From Litoditis marina (lineage: Eukaryota; Nematoda; Chromadorea; Rhabditida; Rhabditidae), in contig OZ038434.1 in assembly GCA_964036275.1 (NCBI GenBank), positions 62,001-126,000 of the forward strand: a DNA stretch of 64,000 nucleotides, in the 5' to 3' direction. The notes under the pieces are model-generated. The model had not been told where the DNA came from, did not search any database, and worked only from the letters and a program-made list of their open reading frames with translations. Positions 36,551-49,195 of this stretch are shown piece by piece. Position 1 is the first letter of the stretch. The number at the start of each line of letters is the position of its first letter. A program made the translations under genes and the position numbers.

Positions 36551-38675
36551 TAGTTCGTTTCAATCCCACTGAGACTCATTGGCAACGTGCCAAGACTTTC
36601 GGATGGTTATTTCTTAGAGCAGACATAATAATTCATAGGAGTTTTCCTGTAACCGTATGCTAACAGATCTTTTCAGTTATTTGAAAAACTTCAAAGTGGG
36701 GAAAAATTGCCTGGAAAGTTCATTGGCACGCTGCCAAGTCTCAGTAGAGATGATCGAACTATATCTCTCTGTATTTGTAGTCTGATCCTGTTCATTTCGA
36801 ACGGAACGGAACGACATCAAACTACAAAAACAGAGCAACGTACACCGCTCTGTGTTTGTTAATTCTTACTTAGAAAAGGTGAAACCCGTATATTTTATAG
36901 TCCCCGTTTTCCCAAATAAGACAGCAAAGATATGAATCGATCTAGCAATGATCAGATGGGTTGGCTCTAATTTTCTGCAAATATCTCGCTACACAAGCGA
37001 GAGAGCATGGAGGTCAATGAGGCCGCAGACAGATAGTCCGCGTCTCTCTGATCTGTGCACTTTCTAGCATGGCAAGGCCGCTGCAATGTGGTTTGCTATT
37101 TGGCATACCGATTTCGCGAAATGGCGCGAAAAAAAATATGGGAGATCTATTCCATGTAGCTGAGGGAAAACGAAATTGCATAATACGTTTTGTTTTTCAT
37201 TACAACAACAAATAAAAACCAACATATTATACTGATGTTCAAAAACACCGTCACGTGAAACATCAGATACACATGCATCGTGCATCGACTAAAGTTGTAA
37301 CATGTAAAACTTAATTTTGCAATAGAAAAGTGCACTAGTGTTAGTTTCTCTACCATATTCATTGATCCGTTTATTTCTACTGCGCAAAACTTCGATTTCA
37401 CCGAAAATGAATAGTTTACAGGAGTAACCGCAAGTTGGTGATGACATTATGTAGTTACTTGTACACTAGAAGTGAATAGGGTTCGTAAAATATGAACAGA
37501 AAAGCAGTGCTGCTGTAATCAGACATTAATACAACAGTGGTTATAGTACTCACGAGTGTACTTCACATTTCCCAACGGGACTCGTTGGCTGCGTGCCAAA
37601 AACTTTGGAAGATTGTTATTCAAGGAAAACATATAATTTACAGAAAGTTTTGCTGAATACGAATTATAACTAAGGGGAAGAACCCTTCACATGAATTTCT
37701 ATTGTTTTGGAGTATTTAAACATGTTCAAAAACTGCCTTGAAATTTCATTGGCAAGCTGCCCAAGTCCAGTTGGGAAATGTGCGAACTATATGCGCATGG
37801 AAAGAACAACATCGGGAAACCGTTTCACGTCAAGTACGTGACAACTATTTTTCTTGCTTAGATGACGATGTACGGAGCATGTGTTAAAATGAGAGGAGAA
37901 CAATGTGTGAGGGAATTCGATTAAGATGCGACTGAAGATGGATTAGGCAGGGAAATAAGGAATTCGGAAGAGAAGAGAAAATGAGAAGAAACAGAGATGA
38001 TGATGGAATATTCGAAAGAAACTGATTTCCTTCACAATTTTGATATTAGTTCGGAATTTTATAGTCTTTTTCATTCCTACTGAGACTCCTACAGTAGGAT
38101 TACACAACTTCCAAGCCGTTTTTCTCACTTACTTATGATCGAAAAATGGAGTTGCGCACCTACTTCTCGTTCTCAGGTACAGTAAATATACCATAGGATT
38201 TTTGATGAACTGAATGTTCGGATCCACAACAGCTTTGGGAAAGTTTGTAAGGTTACTGTAGGAGTCTCAGTAGGAATGGTGGGGACTATACCCGAATATG
38301 AATAGTCGAAAAGCAAGTGTGCTTTTAACGATCAAAACCCCCGAAAAGTACCCAACACACATGGAAAACCTTCAGGTTGAAGGTAAGGAAACAATACGGC
38401 TTTGTGACCTTCCCATTTAAATAACGGGGTTCAACTTAAAGTTATCTGGAGTGACTCATAAACGTAAGTCGTGCAAAAACTTCAATAATGAATAATGAAA
38501 CACTTCTCTGATCAATGTATTTTATAATTGCTATAGTCCGTGGATTATATTTGTCCTTCTGGACGGGTTTGACACGACACATACATTAATAATGACCAAT
38601 AATCATCTCTGTAGACGGCCGTGGATCTCTGGAATAGAACATAACTATTCAACAAGGTTCCTGGTAGTGATAGCT

Positions 38676-38866
38676 GAGTAAGTATGCTAGAAGATCCCGT
38701 CACCTCCATTCCAGCCTGCGTCTCTCGCTGTGTCTGGGTCTCCTCAAACATGCGCTATTTCTCCGCTCTTACATCCCGCCGGGATGAAAGAGAATAGAAA
38801 AAGTGAGGCACAGCGAGAGACGCAGGATGGGATGAAGGTGCCGGGATCTTCTAGCATACGTACTCT
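38676..38866. mobile_element. GTACGTATGCTAGAAGATCC palindromic MITE, copy 2
   Basis: Same termini and centre (TTACATCCCGCCGGGATGAA) as 32193-32364. Non-coding. Confidence 0.82.
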
Positions 38867-39558
38867 GGATTGTAGTCTGTGCATGCACATCAGTATTTCC
38901 AAACATTCACTGCAACACATCAAACTAAAAACACAGCAGAAGAGAGAAGAACATTTATTCTTTCCACTCTCTCTCTCTGTCCTGGGGGTTGTCTACAAAA
39001 CGCAATAAGACTGTCTTGGTGTGATAGCAGTGAAAAAGTGATTGATGTTGCCGAAGGTTCTTTTTGAAAACAACCCATCTCAACCTCTGAATTATTGAGT
39101 AGTTCAAGTGGAAAACAATCGCAAGTCGCTAAATAATTCTTCCACGGTGGTAAAAACAATTTTTTTTCTCTACAAAACTTGGATGGTGATGATTGTATAC
39201 TTTATTATTAAGTAACTACAAACTACCATAAACTGAAATAACAATTGGCACAATACAAAAGACAGGACTCTTTCACAGCATTAACTGGCATAAATATTCC
39301 GTACTCTCCTAATTAAATGTTTCTGCATAATGTTAATTAGAGAATATCCTACAAGATGAATCACTTTTTGAACTCTAATGAAATGGAGCTGCATGTATCG
39401 TTTACAATATAGGTGAAAGAGGAGAACACAATAATGCTTTTAAATAACAGTGTTTTGGAGAATATTCACTCTTCTCCTCTCTGTCGAAGAACAAGGAGCT
39501 GGAAGTTGTAAAATTACATATACGAGCTCTGAATAAACGGCTGAACTGCGAGATGCAG

Positions 39559-39683
39559 TACACTAGAAGTTTATTGATGATTCACGTGAAGTTAGCATTC
39601 TAATGAGGAAGTGTGCACGTTGTCGTTTCACGTTTCCGAGTTCTGCTGTGTTTAACATGTTTCACGTGACTGTGTGACTGACA
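39559..39683. mobile_element. CACGTGAAAC MITE family, inverted copy 4
   Basis: Reverse complement of the same family: CTAGAAG...CACGTGAAG...GAGTTCTGCTGTG...TTTCACGTGACTGTG. It lies about 260 bp below the DUF273 stop codon. Confidence 0.75.
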
Positions 39684-39946
39684 GTAAACGGAGGAATCGT
39701 TTGAAGACGCCGTCAATATCTGGAAAACCGCCTTCAGGGTGCGCGCTCCGCAAAGTGAGCCTGAACCCTGAAGGTGTATTTCGCTTAAGCCAGCTGTGTC
39801 TGTAGTTTGATCATGCTGTTTTGGTCGAGATCCCACCATTTTGGCGTGAATGGAGATCAAACTACAACGGAGTTTTGGTCACTTCCTACATGACTTCCTA
39901 CTCCAACCACTAATGCTCTTATGTATCACTCACCGTTGTTTCTCGG

Positions 39947-42900
39947 TCAATTCCACTGATCGTAAACCTTTCCCAGGTACCGGTATCTTGTCCGCTCCAC
40001 TCTTCTGAAGATGCGTGTCAGCATGGAGTCCACCTCATCCGCAGATGCCACCAAGTTACGGTCGTAGCTCCATGTGTTGTTGCTGAAAATTAGTATTATT
40101 CAGTTATTACGAGAAAAAAACACTCTTTTCTGTCTCTCAAGGGAACGTATTGTAGGGTTTTCTTGTTAGACCGAACACGAGGTGATATGATGTTTTATTT
40201 AGTGCTGACGTTTCGGCGGGTTCGCCGTCTTCAGAGCCCAAGGCGATAAGACATGGAGAATATCAAGGAAACGTTTACAGTGTCGACAATTCTTGTTATG
40301 CTGAAATATCGGCACACTCTTTTACTTAAAAGTTCGATACTTCCATACTCCGAGACTCGAGAGGCCGTATGCAGGAAACATCCCGGGCCGGGTGGGGATG
40401 GTGTCCCGAGCTCGATTCGGTCCGGCCCAATTAGGTCAGGATAGCATCCCAACCCGGCCCGGGATGTTTCATGCATACGGCCTCAGTTTTGACGCACATA
40501 CGTGGTATACAGGCAAGTTGCATAAGTCGTCAGACTGGGTTGCAATCCTACCAACCTCCTGGGAAGTGCACATTATCTTTCTCATGGAAACTTCATGAAC
40601 ACCTCATCAACTGCGATGTTTCAGTGGCACAGCCTAGTGATATATAGAATCGCATGAGAGGTTGAGGAGATGTCATTCATGAGGTAGTATTGAGGTTTCC
40701 TTGGGTGAGATCCATGTTTTGCATGTTTGCGCGGTGACCTATTATTAATATAATCATTACTCTCTCTTTATCTCTAATGTCTATCTCTATCTATATATCT
40801 ATCTCTATATCTTTCTCTGTCTGTCTGTGTCTGTGTCTGTCACTGTCTCTCTCTCTGTCTCTCTGTCTCTCTCCCTCTCTCTCAGCTGCTCACCTTCGGG
40901 TACATTTCGAGAGATGGATGGGTCCCGCCAACGGATTGTACCAGATTACACTAGTCCCCCCTCTGATTCTGAATGAATGAATGCTGATAATGAGACATTG
41001 GCGTAGGCAGTTTTTGTCTTGTGAACAGTGGTCCAAATTCGAACACAATTTCAAAGGTTATCTTCAAACTCGCGCAATCACTACTTTATTTCACTTTGTG
41101 AGTGATGTTCTTACAAAATTGAAAAGCATACAACGTGGTCAAACTAATTTACGTCTTCTAGATATAAAACAGTTGATTGTGAACCCACGATATTGGCAGG
41201 TCGCTAGTGGAGTAGGAACGGAGTTGATCAGGCTTCCATCCATGGAGGATGAAGTCTCGATCTGGACTCCATTTGCTATTCGTCAGAAACTGGTCGCGCG
41301 ACCACGACGTTCCCTGAAACGAAAAATATCAATTAATAAAGTTTTTCTAATGATCAGAAATGTGTGGCAGCAACGACTGAAAACTATAGCATAAACCATT
41401 TCCACAGAAATATGCTTGTTTGATTGAGTGAATGTAACAAAACTGGCCTGAAAGCAGTTCTCATTCGACAGAACCTCAGGTGGTAAGGACACAACACAAT
41501 TAAGCACTATTGTGCAACAGGTTTAAACTACATTCACACGTCAGATAATAAATCTGTCTCGTCTTAGATCAAGAAAGCAGAAAGTTGAATGCTTCTCTGG
41601 GCGCTTTCAGACATGTATATTGCTAACTCAAAACGTGTCAGCCGTTTTTACTTTTGAAGTACTATAGAAAATGATCAGATACTTCAATTAATTTCAGTTT
41701 TGAATAACGCACAATAATTTCTAGATAAGAAAATGCGTTACAAAACACTTATCATGTAGTGAAACTCATTTTAGTGGGCCCAACCTCGAAAGAATGATTG
41801 TGTCAACATATACCAAAACCAAGGATTTCAAAAACCCACCTTTTTCCTGATCAGAATCTTTCCAAGTTGCTGCGAGGCGCCCATAATAGCTCTTGCACAA
41901 GCTTCGAAGATGAATAGGTCTGTGTATCCTTGTGACTTGTTGTAGATGGCCCAGCAATTGTCATACTCCTTTCGTCGGTGCGGGAAGAAAAGTTCGGTCA
42001 GGTAGGCCTAAAACAAGGTTGATCAACTCATTGCTCAATTGGTTAATGGCGGAGCTGTAAGTAACAGATCGCAACATTTGAATACTTATAGTGAAAACTG
42101 TAATTTCCACGGTATTCATAACATCTAGGGCATGAAAAAACGCAAACAGGAGTTTTTCACTTGATTCGTGAGAAAAGTTTCTCACAAACCTATTTCCGAG
42201 GTTAGAGAAAAGGGAGGTCAATTATGAAAAACCTACATGTATAGCTCCATTGTCGGTACCGTGAAAACTATTCGGCAGTCGATTTTCGTAATTAGCCCAA
42301 CCTTGAAAAGAAGAAAACCTTATGGCCGAAGTAGTGGAGGAAAAAAGTTGAGAATAAATAAAGTTTCTCTGCGCTCAATCTCTGATGCCTACCTACTCTG
42401 CTTGGGTAGCTGCTGCGGTTACAAGGTTACGGACTCAAATTTAGAGAAATTGCCTTTTCAGATGAACCGCTGACAGTTTGAGTGAAGAGTATTATCCGAT
42501 TTACCCAACACAGAAATAGGACAAAAATGAAAGTGAACATATTCACGATTGAAGTTTGATAGCGTTGTTATCAAATACTTCATTTTCATATTGACTCATT
42601 AGTACCCTGAAAAAAACAGGTGAAGTTGGAAATAAATACCATTAAGAAAATTTCGACTCCAGTTGCTGTTTTTCACCAAATACGATCCGGCTGTGATCTC
42701 CAAATTGTAGAAACGGTCGTAAAATTGGATGTCAAAGCGGTCATCAATGAACTCGTCTATTGTCCTAAAAAACTAGTTATCTTGTTTCGCAGTATGAAGA
42801 AATGATTTTGCACCCAACTTTAGACCATTAGTAATCTGGTATAGTTCCGGTCATTCCCACTGAGAGTTGGCAGCGTGCCAATGAATATTCCAGGCTAATT

Positions 42901-45878
42901 TTTACTACTTTGATGTTATTCAGAAAACAGCAAATCTCGGTTAGCGGCTGGTCTGTTTCATTGAAACACGTCAATCAGATTTTCAGATGAATATTTTTTT
43001 TGAAGTAGTTTTTAGACTATTTAAGTTGTCTCTGAAAAATATTCATCTGAAAATCTAGGCAAGATGCCAATCAGTCTCAGTGCAAATGAAACGAACTATA
43101 CATACGATCAGATACCTCGCGCGTATGAGAAATATTTCAAAAAGAAGATATGGCTGAAAATGAGTATACCTCCTCGGGTTCACGACTCCCATGTCGCTGT
43201 CGATGAATAGGGTGTAGTCTGCCCGTTCCAGCAAACCCGCCACGACGCAGTGACGACGGAAAAACTTCTAAACACATGCGGCTCATTACCATTCACCATA
43301 GAAACAAAATTATAATTAGGATCACTTTTGAAATGCTGTCTGCCTGTCTGGCCATGCACATGGCCGAACTATGGTATGGGGCACCACTCATGTTTCTTTT
43401 TCTCCTAAATATTCTATCAAACTGCAACTATGATCGGCTGTAACTATTCAAAAAAATCTTATATACTATAAATGCGCTTGAAAACTTGATCGCACACTGA
43501 GATTGTGCCAGTATAAAGTTGAACGGATCACTTGCATGACTTCAGTAGTCTTCCGAGTATTTTGTACCATATTACTTACGAAAAATTACAGTCACTTTCC
43601 ACATCCGGAAATGTGAAAAGTCACGTGTTGAATGGCGAATAAATCTATTCTATTCTTTACTCAGCTGAATAACTACAAAACAAATACATTTTGGAGGAGA
43701 CAAACCCACATCTATTTGAGGACATTTCTCGCCAAACAACGTGTCAGGTACAATAAGAAAGGAGTAATTTCGCATCTGAGCATAGCATCTCACCGTATCT
43801 GGAATGGTTCTTTGTTCTTATGCGTATATCAAATATTCACCAGACTTCAATTCCATCTGATTTATATTGACAGAAAAGTTGCAGCAATTCTTGCATGTTA
43901 CAAATATTCGAGTTAAGATGTAGCGTAACTGTTATAAAATGTTGATCGATTCGCAGAAATGAATGTTACTCAGAGCTATTTGCAGAAAAACTTGATAAAC
44001 CTGTTTAGAGTTGCGGATAAGTAGAACCGTTAAATTCTCGAGCAAAAAGTTTCATCGCTGGTTCCGATTCCACACTGGGTAGAGAGGACATGTAATATAA
44101 CATTCCAACTGAGAGCCCTACCGTACACTCTTAGTATATCTCGATCTAGAAGCTTGAGAGAACAAAAAAGCAGTATTAAAGTAGAGGATAGTGTCAGACT
44201 GAAATGCACTACAAGCCCGCCAGGCGGCGTAGCAATCTCTCAAAAATCCCATGAGATACCACATGAGCTATTCGCATGAGCTTCTCATGAGATTCTTTTG
44301 ATTGCTATGCTGCAACAATGATAGTTCACGAATAGCTCATGGTGTATCTCATAAGCAACTAATATGAACTTCTCGTGAGATTGGAGGAATCGCTACGCCG
44401 CCAGACGGCTATTTCCGCCTACACATCACGGACCTTATAAAACCCTCTAGGGCCGAGTGTCTCTAATAGACCATTAGTTGCAGTTGAATCTCAACACACG
44501 CGTCGTTCACGAGTTTCAATCGAAAAGTAACACGATAAAACTACTAAAACAACGAACAACATGTTCTGTACTTGTTTTCTTCGAGAAGAGCAACTCACCC
44601 AGCGCGTTACGGTAGTAATCAAGTTTAGTCCCACCAATCAGCACAGATATTATTTGAATCGTTCTGTTCGTTCGGGTCAGCAGATCGGAATTGACCGAAA
44701 TTTTCTGGAATATCAAGAAATGAACGAACAGTTAGTATGTTTGGGTTGCCCCAAACCAGTAAATAATCATTTGAAACGGAGAAAAATATTATATCACGTA
44801 GGGTTGCTCGTACGAATTACATGGACTATAATGCTCTTTTATATTCCGATCTGTTGTGCAGCCTCAAGTAGTTGTCTTTCAAACGTGAACGTATGAACTT
44901 GAGCCACATCTGAATGAAACGTTGCTATACATTACACTACATTTACCCACGCTATGTAGTCTGTTTCACGCACTATGACCTTCTACAGTAATATACCCGA
45001 ACGTGCAGGCCAAAGTTTTTGGCATTATCTTCTTCATCAATGTTGCATGTTACAAATATTCGAGTTAGGATGTAGCGGAACTGTTATTAAATGTTTATTG
45101 AATCGCAGAAATAAATGTTACTCAGAGCTACTTGCAGATGAACTTGGTTAACCGGTTCAGAGTTGCCGATAAGTAGAACCGTCAACCAACTCAAGAAGTT
45201 GGAGACCAAAAACTGAAGTATTCATTAGAAAATGCCTCCTGCATATTGGACGGCCTACTGTAGGAGGGTATCGATTGGTGAAACGGAGTATACCTACCAT
45301 GATTGGTGACCACTCGTCCAGCGCAAGACTATAATGACCCAGACTATCTGAATGCATCATCAATTTCTGAAATAATGATTCATTAAGATTAGGGTGAACT
45401 CTAAAAACTGAGATTGTATGTACAAGACATAGTCCAAAGTTTCTCATATCTCTCGAATCTTTCACAAAGAGTTGATCATATAAATTTATAGTTTTTATAT
45501 GTTTCTCAGCGTACATCAAATTAGTACATGTGTTTTCAACGTGAGTCTTACTAATATTATATAGTGCAGATGAATATAAAGGAGAAACTTTAAAAAAAAT
45601 TCGTTTGTAAAATAGAAGTTATTCGCCAGTTCAAAACATAGAGTATCCCTGTGCCTTGAGATGTCAAAACAGCCCTATCAGAAGAAAAACACATCAACAT
45701 CAACATGAAACGTCACGACCATCAACATAAACAGCAACAACCTAAACAAGAAGGGCAAACGAGGCGGCGAAGTTCATCTCACCTGATAGAAGTCAACTAA
45801 GAACAGCGTTGAAAAAACGATTCCCACAAAGACGGATAACCAGAGAATCATACGCCGTGCAAAAATGTTCACCCTCAT
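39947..45878 (-). CDS. DUF273 family type II membrane protein, probable glycosyltransferase fold (complete)
   Basis: Ten exons give 358 residues: 45878-45783, 45366-45298, 44704-44599, 43798-43710, 43267-43170, 42764-42640, 42301-42237, 42007-41840, 41313-41189 and 40082-39947. Residues about 10-30 form a hydrophobic signal anchor (LWLSVFVGIVFSTLFLVDFY). The rest matches what I recall of DUF273 (PF03314), known mainly from nematodes: YYRNAL, CYAQMRNYSF, KFFRRHCVVAGLL, LFIDSDMGVVNPRR, DIQFYDRFYNLEITAGSYL, NSFHGTDNGAIH and SPDRDFILHGWK. The DSD in LFIDSDMGVVNP resembles the metal-binding DxD of GT-A glycosyltransferases; the substrate is unknown. N-glycosylation sites (NRT, NNT) fit a luminal domain. 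An acceptor (TTTTTCAG) lies 12 nt before the ATG. Weak junctions are the acceptors TTCAAG before 42301 and ATTCCAG before 43798, and the donor at 41188; all keep frame. Confidence 0.87.
40361..40483. mobile_element. CCCGGGCCGGG palindromic element, copy 2
   Basis: GAGGCCGTATGCAGGAAACA at the left is mirrored by TTTCATGCATACGGCCTC at the right. It lies in the last intron of the DUF273 gene. Confidence 0.78.
40777..40884. repeat. CT/TATC simple repeat
   Basis: TATCTCTATC units grading into CTGTCTCTCTCT. It lies in the last DUF273 intron. Confidence 0.85.
42848..43100. mobile_element. TTGGCAGCGTGCCAATG foldback family, copy 1
   Basis: TCATTCCCACTGAGAGTTGG at the left mirrors CCAATCAGTCTCAGTGC at the right. 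It lies in a DUF273 intron. Related copies are at 48645-48855 and 49196-49548, with shorter relatives near 36560-36770 and 37570-37790. Confidence 0.7.
44219..44407. mobile_element. CTCATGAG-rich foldback family, copy 3
   Basis: The best-preserved copy. CCAGGCGGCGTAGCAATCTC at the left mirrors GGAATCGCTACGCCGCCAGA at the right. It sits in a DUF273 intron. Confidence 0.78.
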
Positions 45879-47269
45879 TCGAAACGGATTCTGAAAAATA
45901 TATTCGTGAGTTCGGAAAGTCCGTAGAACCGCCTAATTTGTTTCAAAGTCAGTAGTCTAGTTAGATTTATAGCTTGTATAGAACCCAAACAGAGATGAGA
46001 GATTCGAAAATATCTCAAGAGCCTTGATTTTTAACGAAACGTATGTATTGTTGAACATCAGAGCCGATTTCGCAAGAGTTCAGCGAATAGTTTGCATACC
46101 TGATGATCCGAGTCCTAGTGCTTACTGCCCGCATTGGAAGAAATGAAAAAGCCGCTGGCTTAACGTGTCGAAACAGCCAGACCCACGCTGTGCGTGGAGT
46201 ATACACGTTAACAAGATATGCTGATTTGTAAAAACGAAAAGAAAAAGATCCCGTATCTGCGTAGTTTGCTCGGAACTCTGAGGACTCGAAAACATATTGA
46301 ACTTTCAATAAACGAATGAACTGTAATCCTTAACTGGATGGTTCAGATGTGTAAAAGATCGATCGTCCAGGTGATTTTCTATTCATTTTCAACTAAAATG
46401 GCGGGTGACCTGTTTTTTAAAGGTGTTTTTCCAGAATGTTTTTCAAGGTTGAGAGTTTGGAGAGAACTGAGAAAAATAAGTCACAGCTCGTGCAAATTGC
46501 GAGGTAAGATTTTTAATATCGCTCTCCAATTATTGATTGTTTCTGTTCCATACCATTCAGTTTAGTCTCAAAGCTTATCGTCTCTCCTTTCCTCTTTATC
46601 TCAAAACATTAGCGGTATTTTCGAGTGAGAACTGTAAACCACACGTTTTAGTGTCTAAGAAGTGCACGAAACAGGCATATCTGTTGTTTGGCATGTGTTC
46701 GGTTTATCGGTGGCCGCAACTCGTTTTCTGCCAGTTTATCAGCTTGTCGAATTAGTGGCCCCCAAATGGGGAAACGAGTTGTGGCCAACACGAAGCCAGT
46801 TGACCAAGGGCGGGCCAACAGCTGATGTGTTAGCCATTTTCGTCCAGCCACGGCTGTACTCCGTTTCACCGTTTCCTAGTTCGTTACAGTACTCTCTCTA
46901 TAGACTATAGCGTTTGCTTGTCCCCAAGAGTTACGGCGCATATCGGCGTCAAACTACAACTGACATTTTGTCACTCCCTATAGCATTCGTTATGAGAACA
47001 ATTTCATATTCAAAACAGATTCATAGTGATTTTGATTACTCTTCAATATTTGTGAAGCGAGGGTACAGCGAAATACGGAAGTTTGAAAACTTTCCAAACA
47101 TTTTATCCGACGAATTTCTGCTTGGAAATAACAACATTAACTGTGAAAGGTTACGAGCACACAACGCATACTACAGTCGTCGCCAACGGAAAGGCGGGAG
47201 GGTACTGTATATTTCAATTTCCGCTGTGTACGTACACATTTCTCCTATTCCAAAGATTGTCAGCCATCG

Positions 47270-47340
47270 GCTTCCTTAGCGCAGTGGTTACCGTCTACCT
47301 ACAAATCTTTTGCTCGCAGGTTCGATTTCGGCGAGCGACA
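47270..47340 (+). pseudogene. tRNA-like relic with box A and box B
   Basis: TTAGCGCAGTGGTTA matches a tRNA box A/D-arm of elongator-Met type, and GGTTCGATTTC about 40 bp later matches box B. The two ends do not form an acceptor stem and the anticodon arm is degraded, so it is a tRNA-derived SINE head or a dead tRNA rather than a functional gene. Confidence 0.45.
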
Positions 47341-48589
47341 ACAATTTATGAATTTGGCACGCCCTATATACCATCTTACTGCTAAGTCTCGCTTCGTTTC
47401 CATCGTTACAGAGAAAATAGTAAAACATCCCATAACATTACCGTGAATCCGTGGAGCTATGTGTGTTTGCATTAAATTGGTTCAATTCGAATCTCTACTG
47501 AGATTTAATCGTTTATTATTACCTCATCACTGAAATCTCCAGTGAGTGTATCGTTATCGCCCAAGAGCTCACGTTCTCGAAAAACGTGTCCCCTTTATTA
47601 TGTGCTTTCATCTTTTATGGCTCACTAATCGAATGAACTAACGGTGCTTTCGATAACATTTTCGATATAGACCGTTGCGAATATAACTGAATTATAGTTC
47701 GTTTCACCAATCGATGACTTTCTACAGTAATCTGTCAAATATTCATGGGCATTTATCTAACCAACAAAAATAATTCCAGATTCATTGTCTTCTATGCTTG
47801 TAGTAACCAATGTGGAAAAACAAATCGCAAAGTTTAAGCTATTTGAAATATCTACAGAACATTAAAAATTTACTTTAAAGTTTAATAATCTTACTGTAGA
47901 GGGCTATTGTTGCCTGAAACAGACTATAAACTGTTCAAGCATCGTCAGTTCAGAGTGCATTAACCAAACAACAGTTTGGGAAAGAGAACAATTCCACTGC
48001 GGCAAAAGAACTTACAAAATTGGAAGAAGTTCGCTCTTCTACAACGAGGTCTGAATCTGACGATAGCGATCTATTTTGTTCAGCATTTAAAAGCCGGACT
48101 CTAGACCAGGGTAAGAAGGCTACTTTACAGTTTTTGAAATAGACAAGTGTTACCATACAGTTAGTACCTCCTGGAGGCAGTAGCAGTATAGGTATTTAGT
48201 ATTGTGCACTCGATTCAGGATAATCAATATTCTAGTATAAAATTTAAATAGAGATTCTGATCTATGAGTCCTTTTTAGAATGATACAACCTCAGTTCTGA
48301 TCTCAGTTTTGATCTCGTCATTTGCAATGTCTCATTCAGACCTTTTCCCTGTCTACCAAAAGTGTTCCCTCTGAGCAGTCAAAGGCCATGTTATCATAAG
48401 TTGAACCGATGACCTGACTTGGGCATGACCCAGATCGCTTGTCATAATATATGTTTTGCCCATAAGGGTCGACCTCGGCGCTCTCTTTTTCCTCCAACTC
48501 GATTGTTAATCTCCCTTGTTCCGTGAAATGGGATTCGCACCGAAAAAATATGGACCGATCGAAGTTCAACTCGCCTTCTATAGTCATCT

Positions 48590-48905
48590 ATAGACAGGAT
48601 CGAACTACAAACTGAACGGTTCCAACATAGATGTATAGTATAGGTCCTGTCATTCCTACTGAGACTTGGCAGCATGCCAATAAATATTCCTGACTCTTTT
48701 TCACCACTTTGTAGTTTTTCAAACAACTGCGAATCTTTATCAGCGGTCGATCAACTTCATAAGAACATGTTAATTGAAAAAGTCTCTAAGAAATAGTCAT
48801 CCGAAAGTCTTGACAGGATGCCAATGAGTCTCAGTAGGAATGAAACGAACTATACTATACATCTATGTTGGAACCGTTCAGTTTGTAGTTCGATCCTGTC
48901 ATAAT
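48590..48905. mobile_element. Nested elements: GACAGGATCGAACTAC palindrome interrupted by a TGGCAGC foldback
   Basis: GACAGGATCGAACTACAAAC followed by GGTTCCAACATAGATGTATA at 48595-48645 is mirrored at 48850-48903. Between the arms sits a copy (48645-48855) of the CCTACTGAGACTTGGCAGC family. The inner element therefore inserted at the centre of the outer one. Confidence 0.78.
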
Positions 48906-49195
48906 AGTCGTATTTCGAGAGCTGTGCATGCCTATAAAATTACTACTTTGATATCGTTATTCCTTATACATTTCTTTCGTGATACAATAATGTAATCGCT
49001 ATACTAATAGTTTATTGGAAAGAAAACCAGAAAATATCAAAATTCGTTGGTTCGCGGAAGCCACAGAATACTTTTCAACGTTGTCAAGAATACATCACTT
49101 TGCACAAAAAATGTGACTGCATGGCGAAATAATGGTAAAGAATCGAACATCGAACCCTGAAATTGTCTGAAAACAATGGAAAAAATAAAATTGGT

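Larger units (their letters stand above)
25110..39946. other. 15 kb region without recognisable genes
   Basis: Between the neuropeptide start and the 3' end of the DUF273 gene (both minus strand) I find no exon chain with coherent phase and no conserved domain. Only short open frames occur. The space is packed with short palindromic repeats (listed separately), GA/CT runs at 25120-25195 and 31300-31430, and a 134 bp tandem repeat. It probably includes the upstream regulatory region of the neuropeptide gene. Confidence 0.55.

Noticed and set aside
40981..41394. 137-residue plus-strand open frame, one of the longest in the window
   Set aside because: It is antisense to the DUF273 exon 41189-41313, which has conserved protein text and proper splice sites; the plus-strand frame shows no motif.
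45157..45519. 120-residue minus-strand frame
   Set aside because: Only 45366-45298 is used, as a DUF273 exon; the remainder is intron on both sides.
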